A stretch of DNA of 64,000 nt from WHSW01 sp963777775 (GCA_963777775.1 CAVZRL010000009.1:930001-994000); one strand, 5' to 3'. Positions 40,722-49,666 are shown, counted from the first letter of the stretch. Notes: generated by a model not told the origin, from the sequence alone. A program made the numbers and translations.

Positions 40722-42034
40722 CAAACGGCGACCACCGTTCCTGCCGCTGACCCGGCCGCCCCCGGACGCGAAGCGGAGGAGGCGGTCGGAACGTTGATGT
40801 GTTCCTCGAACTCGGGACGGAACTTGGCCACCATCGAGCCGACCGGCATTGCCATCGAGTCGCCAAGCACGCACAGGCAGTGCCCGATGATCTTCTCCTG
40901 CACCGAGGCGATGATCTCGAGGTCGATCGGCGTCGCCTCGCCGCGGACCACCCGCTCGAGCATCTTCTCGGTCCAGTTGGTCCCCTCGCGGCACGGCGTG
41001 CACTTGCCGCACGACTCGTGGTGGTAGAAGCGCGCCGTGCGCAGCGCGAGCTCGGGGATCGAGACCGTGTCGTCGGCGACGATGATCGAACCCGAGCCGA
41101 GCATCGAGCCCGCCCCGGCAAGGTCCTCGAACGTGTACGGAAGGTCGAGCTCGGCCTCGGTCAGCACCGGCGCCGAGGATCCGCCGGGGAACCATGCCTT
41201 CACACGCCGCCCCGGGGCGGGCCCGCCGGCGAGGTCGAAGATGATCTCGCGCGAGGGGATCCCGAGCTCGATCTCGTAGTTGCCGGGTCGTTGGACGCAG
41301 CCCGAGACCGATACGACCTTCGTCCCCGGCGACTGCTCGGACCCGAACCCCTTGAACCACGCGGCGCCGTTGTTGACGATGTGGGGAACGTTGGAGAGCG
41401 TCTCGACGTTGTTGATCAGGGTCGGGCCGTCGTAGAGCCCTTGGATCGCCGGGAACGGCGGCTTCAGCCGCGGGTTGCCGCGCTTGCCCTCGAGCGCGTC
41501 GAGCAGCGCCGTCTCCTCGCCGCAGATGTAAGCGCCGGCGCCACGGTGGACGATCAGCTCGACCCGCGCCCCGGTGTCGAGGATGCTCGATCCCAGATAG
41601 CCGGCCTGATAGGCCTCGGCGACGGCGCGGTCGAGGATGTCGGCGACCTCCCAGTACTCGCCGCGGATGAAGATGAACGCGTAGGTCGCGCCCACCGCGA
41701 GCGCCGAGATCGCGCAGCCCTCGATCAGCTGATGCGGGTTCTTCGTCATCAGCTCGCGATCCTTGAACGCTCCGGGCTCGGACTCGTCGGCGTTGCAGCA
41801 GAGGTACTTCTCCATCTCGCCGCGGGGAAGGAACGAGCCCTTCTTGCCCATCGAGAAGCCGGCGCCGCCGCGGCCGCGAAGTCCTGACTCCTCGATCTCG
41901 AACAGCACGTCCCCCGGGTCGAGCTCGCGGAACGCCCGCTCCAGCGCCCGATAGCCGCCGTGCTCGCGGTAGCCCTCGATCGTCGCCAGGCCGGGCGCGT
42001 CGACGTTCCGGAACAGCATCCGCGTCTCAGGCAC
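40721..42034 (-). CDS. nuoF: NADH-quinone oxidoreductase subunit F
   Basis: A 437-residue NADH- and FMN-binding subunit. GLRGRGGAGFSMGKK binds NADH/FMN, CNADESEPGAFKDR and GAGAYICGEETALLDALEG are conserved, and ESCGKCTPCREGT with a later GHCLC hold the N3 4Fe-4S cluster. I chose GTG 42034 over ATG 42019 because AAGGAGG lies six bases before it. It overlaps nuoE by eight bases. The C-terminal tail TASSASRPGAAGSAAGTVVAV includes repeat copy 3. Confidence 0.95.
   Translation of the reverse strand: MPETRMLFRNVDAPGLATIEGYREHGGYRALERAFRELDPGDVLFEIEESGLRGRGGAGFSMGKKGSFLPRGEMEKYLCCNADESEPGAFKDRELMTKNPHQLIEGCAISALAVGATYAFIFIRGEYWEVADILDRAVAEAYQAGYLGSSILDTGARVELIVHRGAGAYICGEETALLDALEGKRGNPRLKPPFPAIQGLYDGPTLINNVETLSNVPHIVNNGAAWFKGFGSEQSPGTKVVSVSGCVQRPGNYEIELGIPSREIIFDLAGGPAPGRRVKAWFPGGSSAPVLTEAELDLPYTFEDLAGAGSMLGSGSIIVADDTVSIPELALRTARFYHHESCGKCTPCREGTNWTEKMLERVVRGEATPIDLEIIASVQEKIIGHCLCVLGDSMAMPVGSMVAKFRPEFEEHINVPTASSASRPGAAGSAAGTVVAV
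40759..40782 (-). repeat. Dispersed coding repeat, copy 3 (nuoF tail, inverted)
   Basis: 24 bp identical to 35719-35742 but in opposite orientation. Read in the nuoF frame it gives TASSASRPGA, a different peptide from the GTPGREAE encoded by the other copies. That indicates DNA-level spread rather than protein conservation. Confidence 0.7.
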
Positions 42035-42743
42035 CCCCGGCCTCCTTGACGCGAGGATCCGGGTCGGGCTCGGGGCCTCCAGCGGCGGGCCGGTCGATGA
42101 TCGCCTTCCCGGGCAGGACCTGCTCGCCGGCGCGAAGCGCCTCGATCGCGGCCACCGCGTCGGCGCCGTCGAGCGGGCCGTAGTAGCGCTCGTCAATCGA
42201 CGCCATCGGCGCGATGTCACAGGCGCCCATGCACTCGAACGCGCGCACGAAGACGTCGTCGCCGGCAGCTTCGACGAACGCCCGCAGGAGCTCGTCGGCG
42301 CCGTTCAGCCAGCAGGAGATGTTGTGGCAGACGAGGACCCGATGCCTGGGGACCGGCTCGGTGTAGAAGAGGTCGTAGAAGCTCGCCACCGACTCCAGGT
42401 AGGCCGGGGTCACGCCCATCACCGCGGCCGCCTGGCGGATCCCCTCCGGCGAGCACCAGCCGTGGTGGCGCTGGACCGCCCACAGGGCCGGGATCGCCGC
42501 CGAGCGGACCTGCGGGTAGCGCGACATCGCTGCCTCGATCTGCTCGCGCAGCTCGGCGGGTACGTCGACCTCGCCCAGCTCCGGCACGCCCTCGGCGTCC
42601 TCGGGGCGCATCGAGGCGATCAGCGCCCGCCGCTGCGCGGCGCTGAGCTCGTCCGTCGCCCGCATCAAATGCTCGGGGAATACCTGCCCGGCCACGTCCT
42701 CCGCTTCGCGTCCGGGCGTGCCGGGGTTGGGTGGCGGGCTCAC
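42027..42743 (-). CDS. nuoE: NADH-quinone oxidoreductase subunit E
   Basis: A 238-residue thioredoxin-like 2Fe-2S subunit. Cysteines in VCHNISCWLNG (C-x4-C) and FECMGACDIAP (C-x3-C) bind cluster N1a. The helical N-domain contains ESVASFYDLFYTEPV. An N-terminal ~25-residue extension (PPPNPGTPGREAEDVAGQ) is encoded by repeat copy 2 and is longer than in ordinary NuoE. The GTG overlaps the nuoD stop (GTGA). A start further in (Met at LMRATDEL) is possible if the extension is not translated. Confidence 0.93.
   Translation of the reverse strand: MSPPPNPGTPGREAEDVAGQVFPEHLMRATDELSAAQRRALIASMRPEDAEGVPELGEVDVPAELREQIEAAMSRYPQVRSAAIPALWAVQRHHGWCSPEGIRQAAAVMGVTPAYLESVASFYDLFYTEPVPRHRVLVCHNISCWLNGADELLRAFVEAAGDDVFVRAFECMGACDIAPMASIDERYYGPLDGADAVAAIEALRAGEQVLPGKAIIDRPAAGGPEPDPDPRVKEAGGA
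42690..42723 (+). repeat. Dispersed coding repeat, copy 2 (nuoE start)
   Basis: 34 bp matching 35714-35747 with two mismatches. Here it supplies the NuoE N-terminal residues GTPGREAEDVAG, the same reading frame as in the NuoJ C-terminus. Confidence 0.7.
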
Positions 42744-44032
42744 CGGTCTACTCCCCCGAGGATCGGATCCAGCATCCCCAGGTTCTGGATCAGGTCGGCG
42801 ACGTAGCCGCCGACGCTCATCTCGCGCAGGCTCTGCAGGTTGACGAACGATGGATCTCGGAAGTGCACCCGGGCAGGCTTCGCCGAGCCGTCGGCGAGCA
42901 GGTAGCAGCCGAGCTCGCCGCGCGGCGATTCGATCGGGTAGTAGACCTCGCCGGGCGGCACCCGGAAGCCCTCGGTGACGAGCTTGAAGTGGTGGATCAG
43001 CGCCTCCATCGAGGTCGAGAGCTCGTGGCGCGGCGGCAGCACCACCTTGCGGTCATCGACGATCCAGGGGCCCTCCGGAAGGCCGTCGATGCACTGCTCG
43101 ATGATCCGCACCGACTCGCGCATCTCCTGCATCCGCACCCGGTAGCGGTCATAGCCGTCGCCCACCGTCCCGACCGGGATCCTGAACTCGACCTCGTCGT
43201 AGGCGAGGTAGGGATCGGCCTTGCGCAGGTCCCAGGGCTCGCCGGCGGCCCGCAGCAGCGGACCGGTCACCCCGAGCTCGAGCAGCCGCTCGCGCGAGAC
43301 GATCCCGACGCCCTTCGTGCGCCGCAAGAAGATCTCGTTGCGATCGACCAGCGCCTCGTACTGGTCGATCCGATCGGGCATCTCGGCGCAGAACGCGCGC
43401 AGCTTGCGCTCGAAGCCGACCGGGATGTCCTCGAAGACGCCGCCGACCTGGAAGTAGCGCGTGTGCATCCGCTGGCCGGTCGACATCTCGAACAGGTCGA
43501 TGATCGTGTCGCGCTCGCGCAGCGCGTACCAGAGCATCGAGATCGCGCCCAGGTCGAGCGCCGTGGTGCCGAGCCAGAACAGGTGCGAGTGCAGCCGGTT
43601 GAGCTCGAGGTGGATCGTGCGCAGGTAGCTCGCCCGGGGCGGGATCTCGATCTCGAGCATCGTCTCGACCGCGCCGCAGAAGGCCTGCATGTTGAAGAAG
43701 TAGGAGAGGTAGTCCATCCGCTCGACGAACGGGATCACCTTCCAGTAGCTCTTCTCCTCGCACGACTTCTCGATCCCGGTGTGGACGTAGCCGACGATCG
43801 GCTTCAGGTCGATCACCTCCTCGCCCTGGAGGCTGACCAGCAGCCGCAGGACCCCGTGCGTGGCGGGATGGTGCGGCCCCATGTTCACGGTCAGCAGCTC
43901 GTGCTCGGGCTCGAGCAGCTCACCCGCCTCGGTGCGCTCGACCGGTGAGGCGCCGATCACCTCGGCGGTCGTGCCCGCGATCACGTCGCCGCCTCGCGGC
44001 GGCGCGCCCGGGGTGACCAGCCCGTCGTTCAC
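42740..44032 (-). CDS. nuoD: NADH-quinone oxidoreductase subunit D
   Basis: A 430-residue subunit related to the NiFe-hydrogenase large chain. It has MGPHHPATHGVLRLLVSLQGE with the quinone-site His, GYVHTGIEKSCEEK, HLELNRLHSHLFWLGT and ESPRGELGCYL. It lines the quinone cavity with NuoB and NuoH. I chose GTG 44032, which overlaps the nuoC stop by GTGA as elsewhere in this operon; a GTG three codons earlier is also open. The N-terminal ~45 residues are a variable extension. Confidence 0.95.
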   Translation of the reverse strand: MNDGLVTPGAPPRGGDVIAGTTAEVIGASPVERTEAGELLEPEHELLTVNMGPHHPATHGVLRLLVSLQGEEVIDLKPIVGYVHTGIEKSCEEKSYWKVIPFVERMDYLSYFFNMQAFCGAVETMLEIEIPPRASYLRTIHLELNRLHSHLFWLGTTALDLGAISMLWYALRERDTIIDLFEMSTGQRMHTRYFQVGGVFEDIPVGFERKLRAFCAEMPDRIDQYEALVDRNEIFLRRTKGVGIVSRERLLELGVTGPLLRAAGEPWDLRKADPYLAYDEVEFRIPVGTVGDGYDRYRVRMQEMRESVRIIEQCIDGLPEGPWIVDDRKVVLPPRHELSTSMEALIHHFKLVTEGFRVPPGEVYYPIESPRGELGCYLLADGSAKPARVHFRDPSFVNLQSLREMSVGGYVADLIQNLGMLDPILGGVDR

Positions 44033-44577
44033 TCGAACCACCCCGGGACCTCGCGCTCGTTGTGGGTGAAGATCACCGGCTCGCCGCCGATCGGGAAGTC
44101 ACGTCGCTGGGGCCAGCCGACATACCCCTCCGGCATCAGGATCCGGCGCAGGTCCGGGTGGCCGCGAAAGACGATCCCGAAGAAGTCATAGACCTCGCGT
44201 TCCTGGTACTCGGCGGTCGGAAACAACTCGACACAGGTCTCGATCTCGGGCAACGACGCTCCGCCCGTGTCAGGGTTTGCTGCAGGATCGGCAAGAGCTG
44301 CCCGCACGCGGATGCGCTCGACCCGCTCGCGATTGAGCAGCTCGTAGTGGACGCCGAACCGCGGCTCAGCCGGCAGGTAGTCGACGCCGTGGAGGCTGGC
44401 CAGGAACGCGTACTCCTGTCCGGGCGTGCCGCGCAGCCACGCGAGCACCGCGAGCACAGATTCCGGATCGACGATCAGGCATGCCTGGCCGTGCTCGTGG
44501 TAGGTGCCGAGCACGCTGCCGGGGTGCGCGTCGCGCAGCTCGCCCGCGATCAGCTCGAGCCCGGGGGCGTCAGGCAT
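44029..44577 (-). CDS. nuoC: NADH-quinone oxidoreductase subunit C
   Basis: A 182-residue 30-kDa-type subunit. The signature ERE(V)YDFFGIVFRGHPDLRRILMPEGYVGWPQRRDFP is present near the C-terminus, read here in motif pieces, with LASLHGVDYLP earlier. It docks NuoD to the peripheral arm. ATG 44577 overlaps nuoB by eight bases. Confidence 0.95.
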   Translation of the reverse strand: MPDAPGLELIAGELRDAHPGSVLGTYHEHGQACLIVDPESVLAVLAWLRGTPGQEYAFLASLHGVDYLPAEPRFGVHYELLNRERVERIRVRAALADPAANPDTGGASLPEIETCVELFPTAEYQEREVYDFFGIVFRGHPDLRRILMPEGYVGWPQRRDFPIGGEPVIFTHNEREVPGWFE

Positions 44578-45283
44578 CTCCGGAAACGCTCTCCCTGGCC
44601 CGGGCGTAGGCCTGCTCGGCGGCTTCCGAGGGCTGGCCGGCGATCGACTCGTCCTGTGCCCACTCCTCGGTCCCGACCGCGTTGTAGCGCTGCCGCCAAC
44701 CCTGGTCGGGGTTTTCCATGATCGCCCGCTGAAGCTTGTTGAAGCCATAGAAGAGCGCCTCGGGGCGGGGCGGGCAGCCCGGGATGTGGATGTCGATCGG
44801 CATGAACTTGTCGGCGCCCTGGACGACCGCGTAGTTGGAGAACATGCCCCCCGACGACGAGCAGGCGCCCATCGAGATCGCCCAGCGCGGCTCGAGCATC
44901 TGGTCGTAGAGGCGACGGACGACTGGCGCCATCTTGATCGAGACCCGGCCCGAGAGGATGATGAAGTCGGCCTGGCGCGGGGAGGCCCGCAGCGCCTCGG
45001 CTCCGAAGCGGGCGATGTCGTAGCGGGCGCCGACCATCGCGATCATCTCGATCGCGCAGCAGGCGAGCCCGAAGGTCATCGGGAACATCGAGTTCGACGC
45101 CCCCCAGCGCAGCAGCTTGTCGAGGCTCGTCGTCAGCACCGACTGCGAGACGTGCTCGTCGAGCTCCTCGTCGCCGAGGTCGCCGCGCAGCAGGTCGCGG
45201 GCGCGAAGCTGGCGCACCCTCAGGTGCTCGGGAGAGCCGGGCTCGGCAAGCGGCGCCAGCCCGCGCAGCTTCTCGCGCCTCAC
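44570..45283 (-). CDS. nuoB: NADH-quinone oxidoreductase subunit B
   Basis: A 237-residue subunit with the cysteines for terminal cluster N2: GLACCAIEM (tandem Cys), GACSSSGGM and PGCPPRPE. N2 passes electrons to quinone. There is an N-terminal extension of about 50 residues before TSLDKLLRWGASNSMFP, longer than most NuoB, and a C-terminal acidic tail. The GTG overlaps the nuoA stop (GTGA). Confidence 0.95.
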   Translation of the reverse strand: MRREKLRGLAPLAEPGSPEHLRVRQLRARDLLRGDLGDEELDEHVSQSVLTTSLDKLLRWGASNSMFPMTFGLACCAIEMIAMVGARYDIARFGAEALRASPRQADFIILSGRVSIKMAPVVRRLYDQMLEPRWAISMGACSSSGGMFSNYAVVQGADKFMPIDIHIPGCPPRPEALFYGFNKLQRAIMENPDQGWRQRYNAVGTEEWAQDESIAGQPSEAAEQAYARARESVSGDA

Positions 45284-45645
45284 CTCCAATCGAGCGCACC
45301 CCGGCGCCAGACGTAGATCAGCCCGACCAGCAGCAGGACGACGAAGATCAGCATCTCGACCAGCACGAAGACCGAGTCCGCGGCGCTCAGAATCACCCCG
45401 ACCGGGTACAGGAACACGACCTCGATGTCGAAGAGGATGAACAGCATCGCGACCATGTAGAAGCTGACCCCGAAGCGGAAGCTGCGCGAGACCTCGCTCG
45501 GCAGCCCGCACTCGTACGGCTCGGTCTTTGCCGCCCGGGCGCGCACCCGCTTGCGGCCGACGATGTGGTTGAGGACCGCGAAGGCGCTCCCGACGATCAC
45601 GCCGAGACCGACGAACACCAACACGGGCAAGTAGCTGCGAAGCAC
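45280..45645 (-). CDS. nuoA: NADH-quinone oxidoreductase subunit A
   Basis: A 121-residue three-helix membrane subunit, first gene of the operon. It has TEPYECGLPS and FLYPVGV, with the conserved acidic residues in FDIEVVFLYP. Start is GTG 45645; a weak GAGT-type Shine-Dalgarno precedes it. An AT-richer 85-base gap separates it from the divergent membrane gene and must contain the operon promoter, although no single clear -35/-10 pair stands out. Confidence 0.92.
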   Translation of the reverse strand: MLRSYLPVLVFVGLGVIVGSAFAVLNHIVGRKRVRARAAKTEPYECGLPSEVSRSFRFGVSFYMVAMLFILFDIEVVFLYPVGVILSAADSVFVLVEMLIFVVLLLVGLIYVWRRGALDWR

Positions 45646-45731
45646 TCAGCGGGAGTTCTATCCGACCTTGTGCCAAGTTGCTACATAGTGATTTTCGCCT
45701 CAACTAGGCTGCGGCCCTCCGGACCGCCCCG

Positions 45732-46169
45732 ATGCAGACCGTTCACCTGATCCTCGGCATCACCGTGATCGCCACCAACGCCGCCGCCGGCGCCTGGGGA
45801 GGGACCGCTTGGCTGCGGCGCCGACCGAGCGTCGGCTTCTGGTACATGCTCCGCGCGGCGCAGGTGGCGGTGGTGATGCAGGTGCTGGCGGGAACGATCC
45901 TGCTCCTGCTCGGCGCCCAGGCCGGCGAGGGCCTGCATTACGTCTATGGGGTCCTGCCCCTGCTCGTCACCCTGCTCGCCGAGGGGGCGCGGGTGGGGGC
46001 CGCCGAGCGCGAGCTCGCCGGGCTCGATTTCGAGTCGCTGCCCACCGACCGGCAGCGGCTGATCGCGCTCGGGATCGTTCGCCGCGAGACCGGGATCATG
46101 TCGATCTCCGCGCTGGTCGTCCTCTTCCTCGCCCTGCGCGCCGCCGGGACGAGCGCCGGGATCTTCTAG
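45732..46169 (+). CDS. Four-helix membrane protein of unknown function
   Basis: A 145-residue protein with four hydrophobic segments (about residues 4-27, 38-62, 67-87, 115-137). Divergent from nuoA: a TAGGCT hexamer 21 bases before the ATG may be its -10. It converges with the flavin-reductase gene, overlapping by four bases. No recognised family motif. Position beside the nuo promoter does not by itself imply a respiratory role. Confidence 0.7.
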   Translation: MQTVHLILGITVIATNAAAGAWGGTAWLRRRPSVGFWYMLRAAQVAVVMQVLAGTILLLLGAQAGEGLHYVYGVLPLLVTLLAEGARVGAAERELAGLDFESLPTDRQRLIALGIVRRETGIMSISALVVLFLALRAAGTSAGIF

Positions 46170-46627
46170 GTCTCGGGGTCGAGCGGCCGGTAGCGGCCGC
46201 GGTGAAAGACCAGCGGATCGCCGCCGTCGCCGCCGAGCTCGAACACCTCGCCGACCGCGATCTCGTGGTCGCCGCCGTCGTGGAGCGAGCGCAGCTCGCA
46301 AGCGGCCCAGACGACCGCGCCTTCGAGCACCGGCACCCCCTCGCGCACTGCGTGACCGACCTCGTGCCACTTCTCCTCGTGCGCTGCCTTGGTCGCGAAC
46401 CCGAGCGCCAGCTCGACCTGGTCGGAGGCGAGGACACTGATCCCGAAGCCGCCGCTCTCTCGCAGGACGCCGAGCGTGCGCGAGCGGCGATCCAGGCAGG
46501 CGACGATCAACGGCGGCCTCAGCGACAGCGAGGCGACCGCATTGGCCGTCGCCCCGGCGGGCCCGCCCGGGCCGGCGGCCGAGACGATCGTGACCGCGGT
46601 CGGCAGCGCTGCCATCGCGGCCCGCAT
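46166..46627 (-). CDS. Flavin reductase-like FMN-binding protein
   Basis: A 153-residue split-barrel protein of the flavin-reductase (HpaC-like) family. It has AALPTAVTIVSA, GATANAVASLSLRPPLIVACLDRRSRT, FGISVLASDQ, and GDHEIAVGEVFEL with the conserved GDH near the C-terminus. Family members reduce FMN/FAD for monooxygenases. An extension to ATG 46708 is open but would overlap the divergent cytochrome gene, so ATG 46627 is preferred; homology starts close to it. Confidence 0.8.
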   Translation of the reverse strand: MRAAMAALPTAVTIVSAAGPGGPAGATANAVASLSLRPPLIVACLDRRSRTLGVLRESGGFGISVLASDQVELALGFATKAAHEEKWHEVGHAVREGVPVLEGAVVWAACELRSLHDGGDHEIAVGEVFELGGDGGDPLVFHRGRYRPLDPET

Positions 46628-46685
46628 GATCTCGGGGGCGACCGGGCTAGATCTGTGTCTGGGTGCATCCAGGGGCGCCGAAAGT

Positions 46686-47132
46686 ATGATGCCGCCGGTC
46701 TTGCGCACGCTTTGGCTCTCGACAGCGGCAATCGCGGCGGTGCTGGCGCTGGGCGCCTGCGGAACCGAGGGAATCCAGCTTTCCGAGGGCGATTCCGGCT
46801 ATCAGGGTGCGGTCCTGTTCGCCGAGCGCTGCTCGGGCTGTCACACCCTCGAGGCGGCCGGGGCCCAGGGCTCGGCGAACCGTGAGCTGCGCAACCAAGG
46901 GCCGAACCTCGACCAGCGCACGGAGACCGCCGAGGACGTGCGCTACGCGATTCGCAACGGCGGCTTCTCGGGCGCGTTGATGCCTCAGAACATCCTCGTC
47001 GGCGAGGAGGCCGACGCGGTTGCGGAGTTCGTCGCCGAGTACGCCGGAACCGATGTCGACCGCCCGGTCCAGCCCGGCGACGCGACCGAAGCCGAGTCCG
47101 AGGCCGAGCAGGCCGCGGCGGCCGGCGAGTAA
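46686..47132 (+). CDS. Cytochrome c lipoprotein
   Basis: A 148-residue exported monohaem cytochrome. A signal with lipobox LGAC lipidates Cys near residue 25. The haem motif CSGCH is at about residues 50-54, and Met ligand candidates occur in GALMPQNIL. The tail is acidic and Ala-rich. As drawn, the start is the ATGATG at 46686. However, TATGAT (46685-46690) looks like a -10 element, with TTG 46701 ten bases later giving a shorter leader MRTLWLSTAAIAAVLALGAC (residue 1 from TTG); that start may be correct. Likely electron carrier on the outer face, perhaps working with respiratory genes. Confidence 0.82.
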   Translation: MMPPVLRTLWLSTAAIAAVLALGACGTEGIQLSEGDSGYQGAVLFAERCSGCHTLEAAGAQGSANRELRNQGPNLDQRTETAEDVRYAIRNGGFSGALMPQNILVGEEADAVAEFVAEYAGTDVDRPVQPGDATEAESEAEQAAAAGE

Positions 47133-47151
47133 GCCAGGGCGAGCACGCGCG

Positions 47152-48417
47152 GTGCTCGACCTGCGCGCGATCCGCGAGCACCCGGCTGCGGCCCGGAGGG
47201 CGCTCGCGCGCCGCGGCGCCGCGGAGGCGCTCGACGAGCTGTTGGCGCTCGACTCGCGCCGGCGCGAGCTGCTGCCCGAGGTCGAGGGCCGGCGCGCGCA
47301 GCAGAACGAGGCCTCCGAGCTGATCGCAGCCCGCAAGCGCGCGGGCGAGGAGGCGGGCGAGGTGATCGAGCGGATGCAGGTGCTGTCGGCGGAGCTGAAG
47401 CGGCTGCAGGCGGAGCTCGACCAGGTCGAGCAGCGCCGTGACGCGCTCGCGGCCACCCTGCCCAACCTGCCCGATCCCGGCGCCCCGGACGGTGGCGAGG
47501 ACGACGCGGTCACGGTGCGCGAGGTCGGCGCGCTGCCGAGCTTCGATTTCGAGCCCCGCGACCACCTCGAGCTCGGAATCGAGCACGGTTGGATCGAGGT
47601 CGAGAAGGCGGCCGCGGCGTCTGGCGCGCGCTTCGCCTACCTGCTCGGCGACCTCGCCATGGTCGAGCTGGCGCTCCTGCGCTTCGCCGTCGATGCGGCC
47701 CGCGCGCGCGGGTTCGAGCCGGTCATCCCCCCGGTGCTGGTCCGCGAGGGGGCGCTGTTCGGGACAGGGTTCTTCCCCGGCGAGCGCGAGATGATCTACG
47801 CAGTCGAGCACGACGAGCTGTTCCTGGTCGGGACCTCGGAGGTCTCGCTCGCCGCCCTGCACGCCGATCAGATCCTCGAGGCGGCCGAGCTGCCGCGCCG
47901 TTACGCCGGGATCTCGACCTGCTTCCGGCGCGAGGCCGGGGCGGCCGGCAAGGACACGCGCGGGATCTTCCGCGTCCACCAGTTCGACAAGGTTGAGATG
48001 TTCTCGTTCGTCGAGCCCGCCGACGCGAGCGCCGAGCTGGAGCGGATCCTGGGGATCCAGGAGGCGATCCTGAGCACGCTCGAGATTCCCTACCGTCTGG
48101 TCGACATCGCGGTCGGCGACCTTGGCGCGCCGGCGGCGCGCAAGTTCGACTGCGAGGGCTGGATCCCGAGCGAGGGCCGCTACCGCGAGCTCACCTCGTG
48201 CTCGAACACCACCGACTTCCAGGCCCGCCGGCTCGGGGCCCGCTACCGGCCCGAGTCAGGCGCGGCGCCGGAGGTGTTGCAGACGCTGAACGGGACCGCG
48301 ACCGCGATCGGGCGGACGCTGATCGCGCTGATCGAGAACGGCCAGCAGGCCGACGGCTCGGTCGTGCTGCCGTCCGCGCTGGTTGCGGCAGGCGCGCCGG
48401 CAACCATCCCTGCCTAG
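47152..48417 (+). CDS. serS: Seryl-tRNA synthetase
   Basis: A 421-residue class II aminoacyl-tRNA synthetase. Residues 1-~100 form the long antiparallel coiled coil that binds the tRNA-Ser arm (EGRRAQQNEASELIAARK). Motif 2 is TCFRREAGAAGKDTRGIFRVHQFDKVE, read here in pieces, and motif 3 is NGTATAIGRTLIALIE. TSEVSL binds serine. GTG 47152 starts with the usual (M)LDLRAIREHP. Housekeeping gene; normal length. Its stop overlaps that of msrB. Confidence 0.96.
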   Translation: MLDLRAIREHPAAARRALARRGAAEALDELLALDSRRRELLPEVEGRRAQQNEASELIAARKRAGEEAGEVIERMQVLSAELKRLQAELDQVEQRRDALAATLPNLPDPGAPDGGEDDAVTVREVGALPSFDFEPRDHLELGIEHGWIEVEKAAAASGARFAYLLGDLAMVELALLRFAVDAARARGFEPVIPPVLVREGALFGTGFFPGEREMIYAVEHDELFLVGTSEVSLAALHADQILEAAELPRRYAGISTCFRREAGAAGKDTRGIFRVHQFDKVEMFSFVEPADASAELERILGIQEAILSTLEIPYRLVDIAVGDLGAPAARKFDCEGWIPSEGRYRELTSCSNTTDFQARRLGARYRPESGAAPEVLQTLNGTATAIGRTLIALIENGQQADGSVVLPSALVAAGAPATIPA

Positions 48418-48812
48418 GCGTCCTCTCCGTCAAACGAGAGCGAGCAGGAGTTGATGCAGTAGCGCAGCCCGGTCGGGTCCGGGCCGTCCTCGAACACGTG
48501 TCCGAGGTGCCCGCCGCAGCGACGGCAATGGACCTCGGTCCGGCGCATGAACATGCTCCGGTCATCCTCGGTCTCGACCGCGTCGGCCTCAGTCGGCTGA
48601 TAGAAGCTCGGCCAGCCGGTGCCGGAGTCGAACTTGGTCTCCGAGTCGAACAGCGGCTCACCGCAGGCGCGACAGCGATAGGTGCCCTCACCCTTGCTGT
48701 CCCAGTAGGCTCCGGTGAAGGCGCGCTCGGTCCCCTTCTCGCGCAGCACGTGGTACTCCTCGGCAGAGAGCTCCTCGCGCCACTCGTCCTCGGTCTTCGT
48801 CATCTTCTCCAT
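48414..48812 (-). CDS. msrB: Peptide-methionine (R)-S-oxide reductase
   Basis: A 132-residue MsrB. Zinc Cys pairs CRAC and CRRC, GTGWPSFYQP, the HCRRCGGHLGHVFEDGP block, and the catalytic RYCINS with the nucleophilic Cys are present. It repairs methionine-R-sulfoxide in proteins using thioredoxin. A TAGGAGA Shine-Dalgarno five bases upstream supports ATG 48812. No msrA is fused or adjacent. Confidence 0.95.
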   Translation of the reverse strand: MEKMTKTEDEWREELSAEEYHVLREKGTERAFTGAYWDSKGEGTYRCRACGEPLFDSETKFDSGTGWPSFYQPTEADAVETEDDRSMFMRRTEVHCRRCGGHLGHVFEDGPDPTGLRYCINSCSLSFDGEDA

Positions 48813-48835
48813 CTTCGTCTCCTAGCTTAGGGCTG

Positions 48836-49666
48836 ATGAACTCGTCCTTCTACGTCTCCGACCAGGGAGGTTTCGTTGCATCGGAGCTCACCCGCGGTCC
48901 GTGGGACCCCGACGCCCAGCACGCCGGCCCGCCGACTGCCTTGATCGCTCGCGAGCTCGAGCGCTGTCCGAGCCCGCTCGATGCCGACGGCGAGCCGACC
49001 CGTTGGCAGTTCGGCCGGGTGACGCTGGAGATCCTGCGCCCGGTCCCGATCGCCCGGCTCACGGTAAGCGCCGAGGTCGTGCGGCCGGGGCGCACGGTCG
49101 AGCTCCTGTCCGCCGCGCTCTCGGACGAGGAAGGCGAGGTCATCCGCGCCTCTGCCTGGCGGATCGCGCCGGCCGGGGTAGAGCTGCCCGGGGATACGGC
49201 CGGAGGCCCGACGGCGGGAAGCCGATCCAACCCGGCGGGCCCGCAACAGGCCCGCGAGGAGGAGTTCTTCCCGACCGGCCAGCGGCTCGGCTACCACAGC
49301 GCGATGGAGTACCGGTTCGTCAGCGGCCGCTTCCTCGACCCTGGGCCGGCGACGGTCTGGATGCGACCGCGCGTCTCCTTGATCGCCGGGGAGGAGCCGT
49401 CGCCGCTGCAGCGGGTGCTGGTCGCGGCCGACTCGGGAAACGGGGTGAGCGCGGCGTTGGACTGGTCGCGCTATCTGTTCATCAACGTCGACCTCAGCGT
49501 CCACCTGCACCGGATGCCGGTCTCGGACTGGGTCTGCCTGGACGCGGTCACGATCCCCGAGCCGACCGGAACCGGGACCGCCGATACTGCGCTGCACGAC
49601 GAGCGCGGCCCGATCGGGCGGGCCCTTCAGACGCTCGTCGTCCGCGAGCGCGATAACGCACAGTGA
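48836..49666 (+). CDS. Acyl-CoA thioesterase-like (double hotdog) protein
   Basis: A 276-residue protein of the TesB-like thioesterase group. The first hotdog has QHAGPPTALIARELE and WQFGRVTLEILRPVPIARLTV; the second (~170-276) has LQRVLVAADSGNGVSAALDW and FINVDLSVHLHRMPVSDWVCLD, where Asp/Gln/Thr-type catalytic residues lie. It should hydrolyse an acyl-CoA. TAGCTT seven bases before the ATG indicates leaderless transcription. It overlaps the next gene by GTGA. Confidence 0.8.
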   Translation: MNSSFYVSDQGGFVASELTRGPWDPDAQHAGPPTALIARELERCPSPLDADGEPTRWQFGRVTLEILRPVPIARLTVSAEVVRPGRTVELLSAALSDEEGEVIRASAWRIAPAGVELPGDTAGGPTAGSRSNPAGPQQAREEEFFPTGQRLGYHSAMEYRFVSGRFLDPGPATVWMRPRVSLIAGEEPSPLQRVLVAADSGNGVSAALDWSRYLFINVDLSVHLHRMPVSDWVCLDAVTIPEPTGTGTADTALHDERGPIGRALQTLVVRERDNAQ

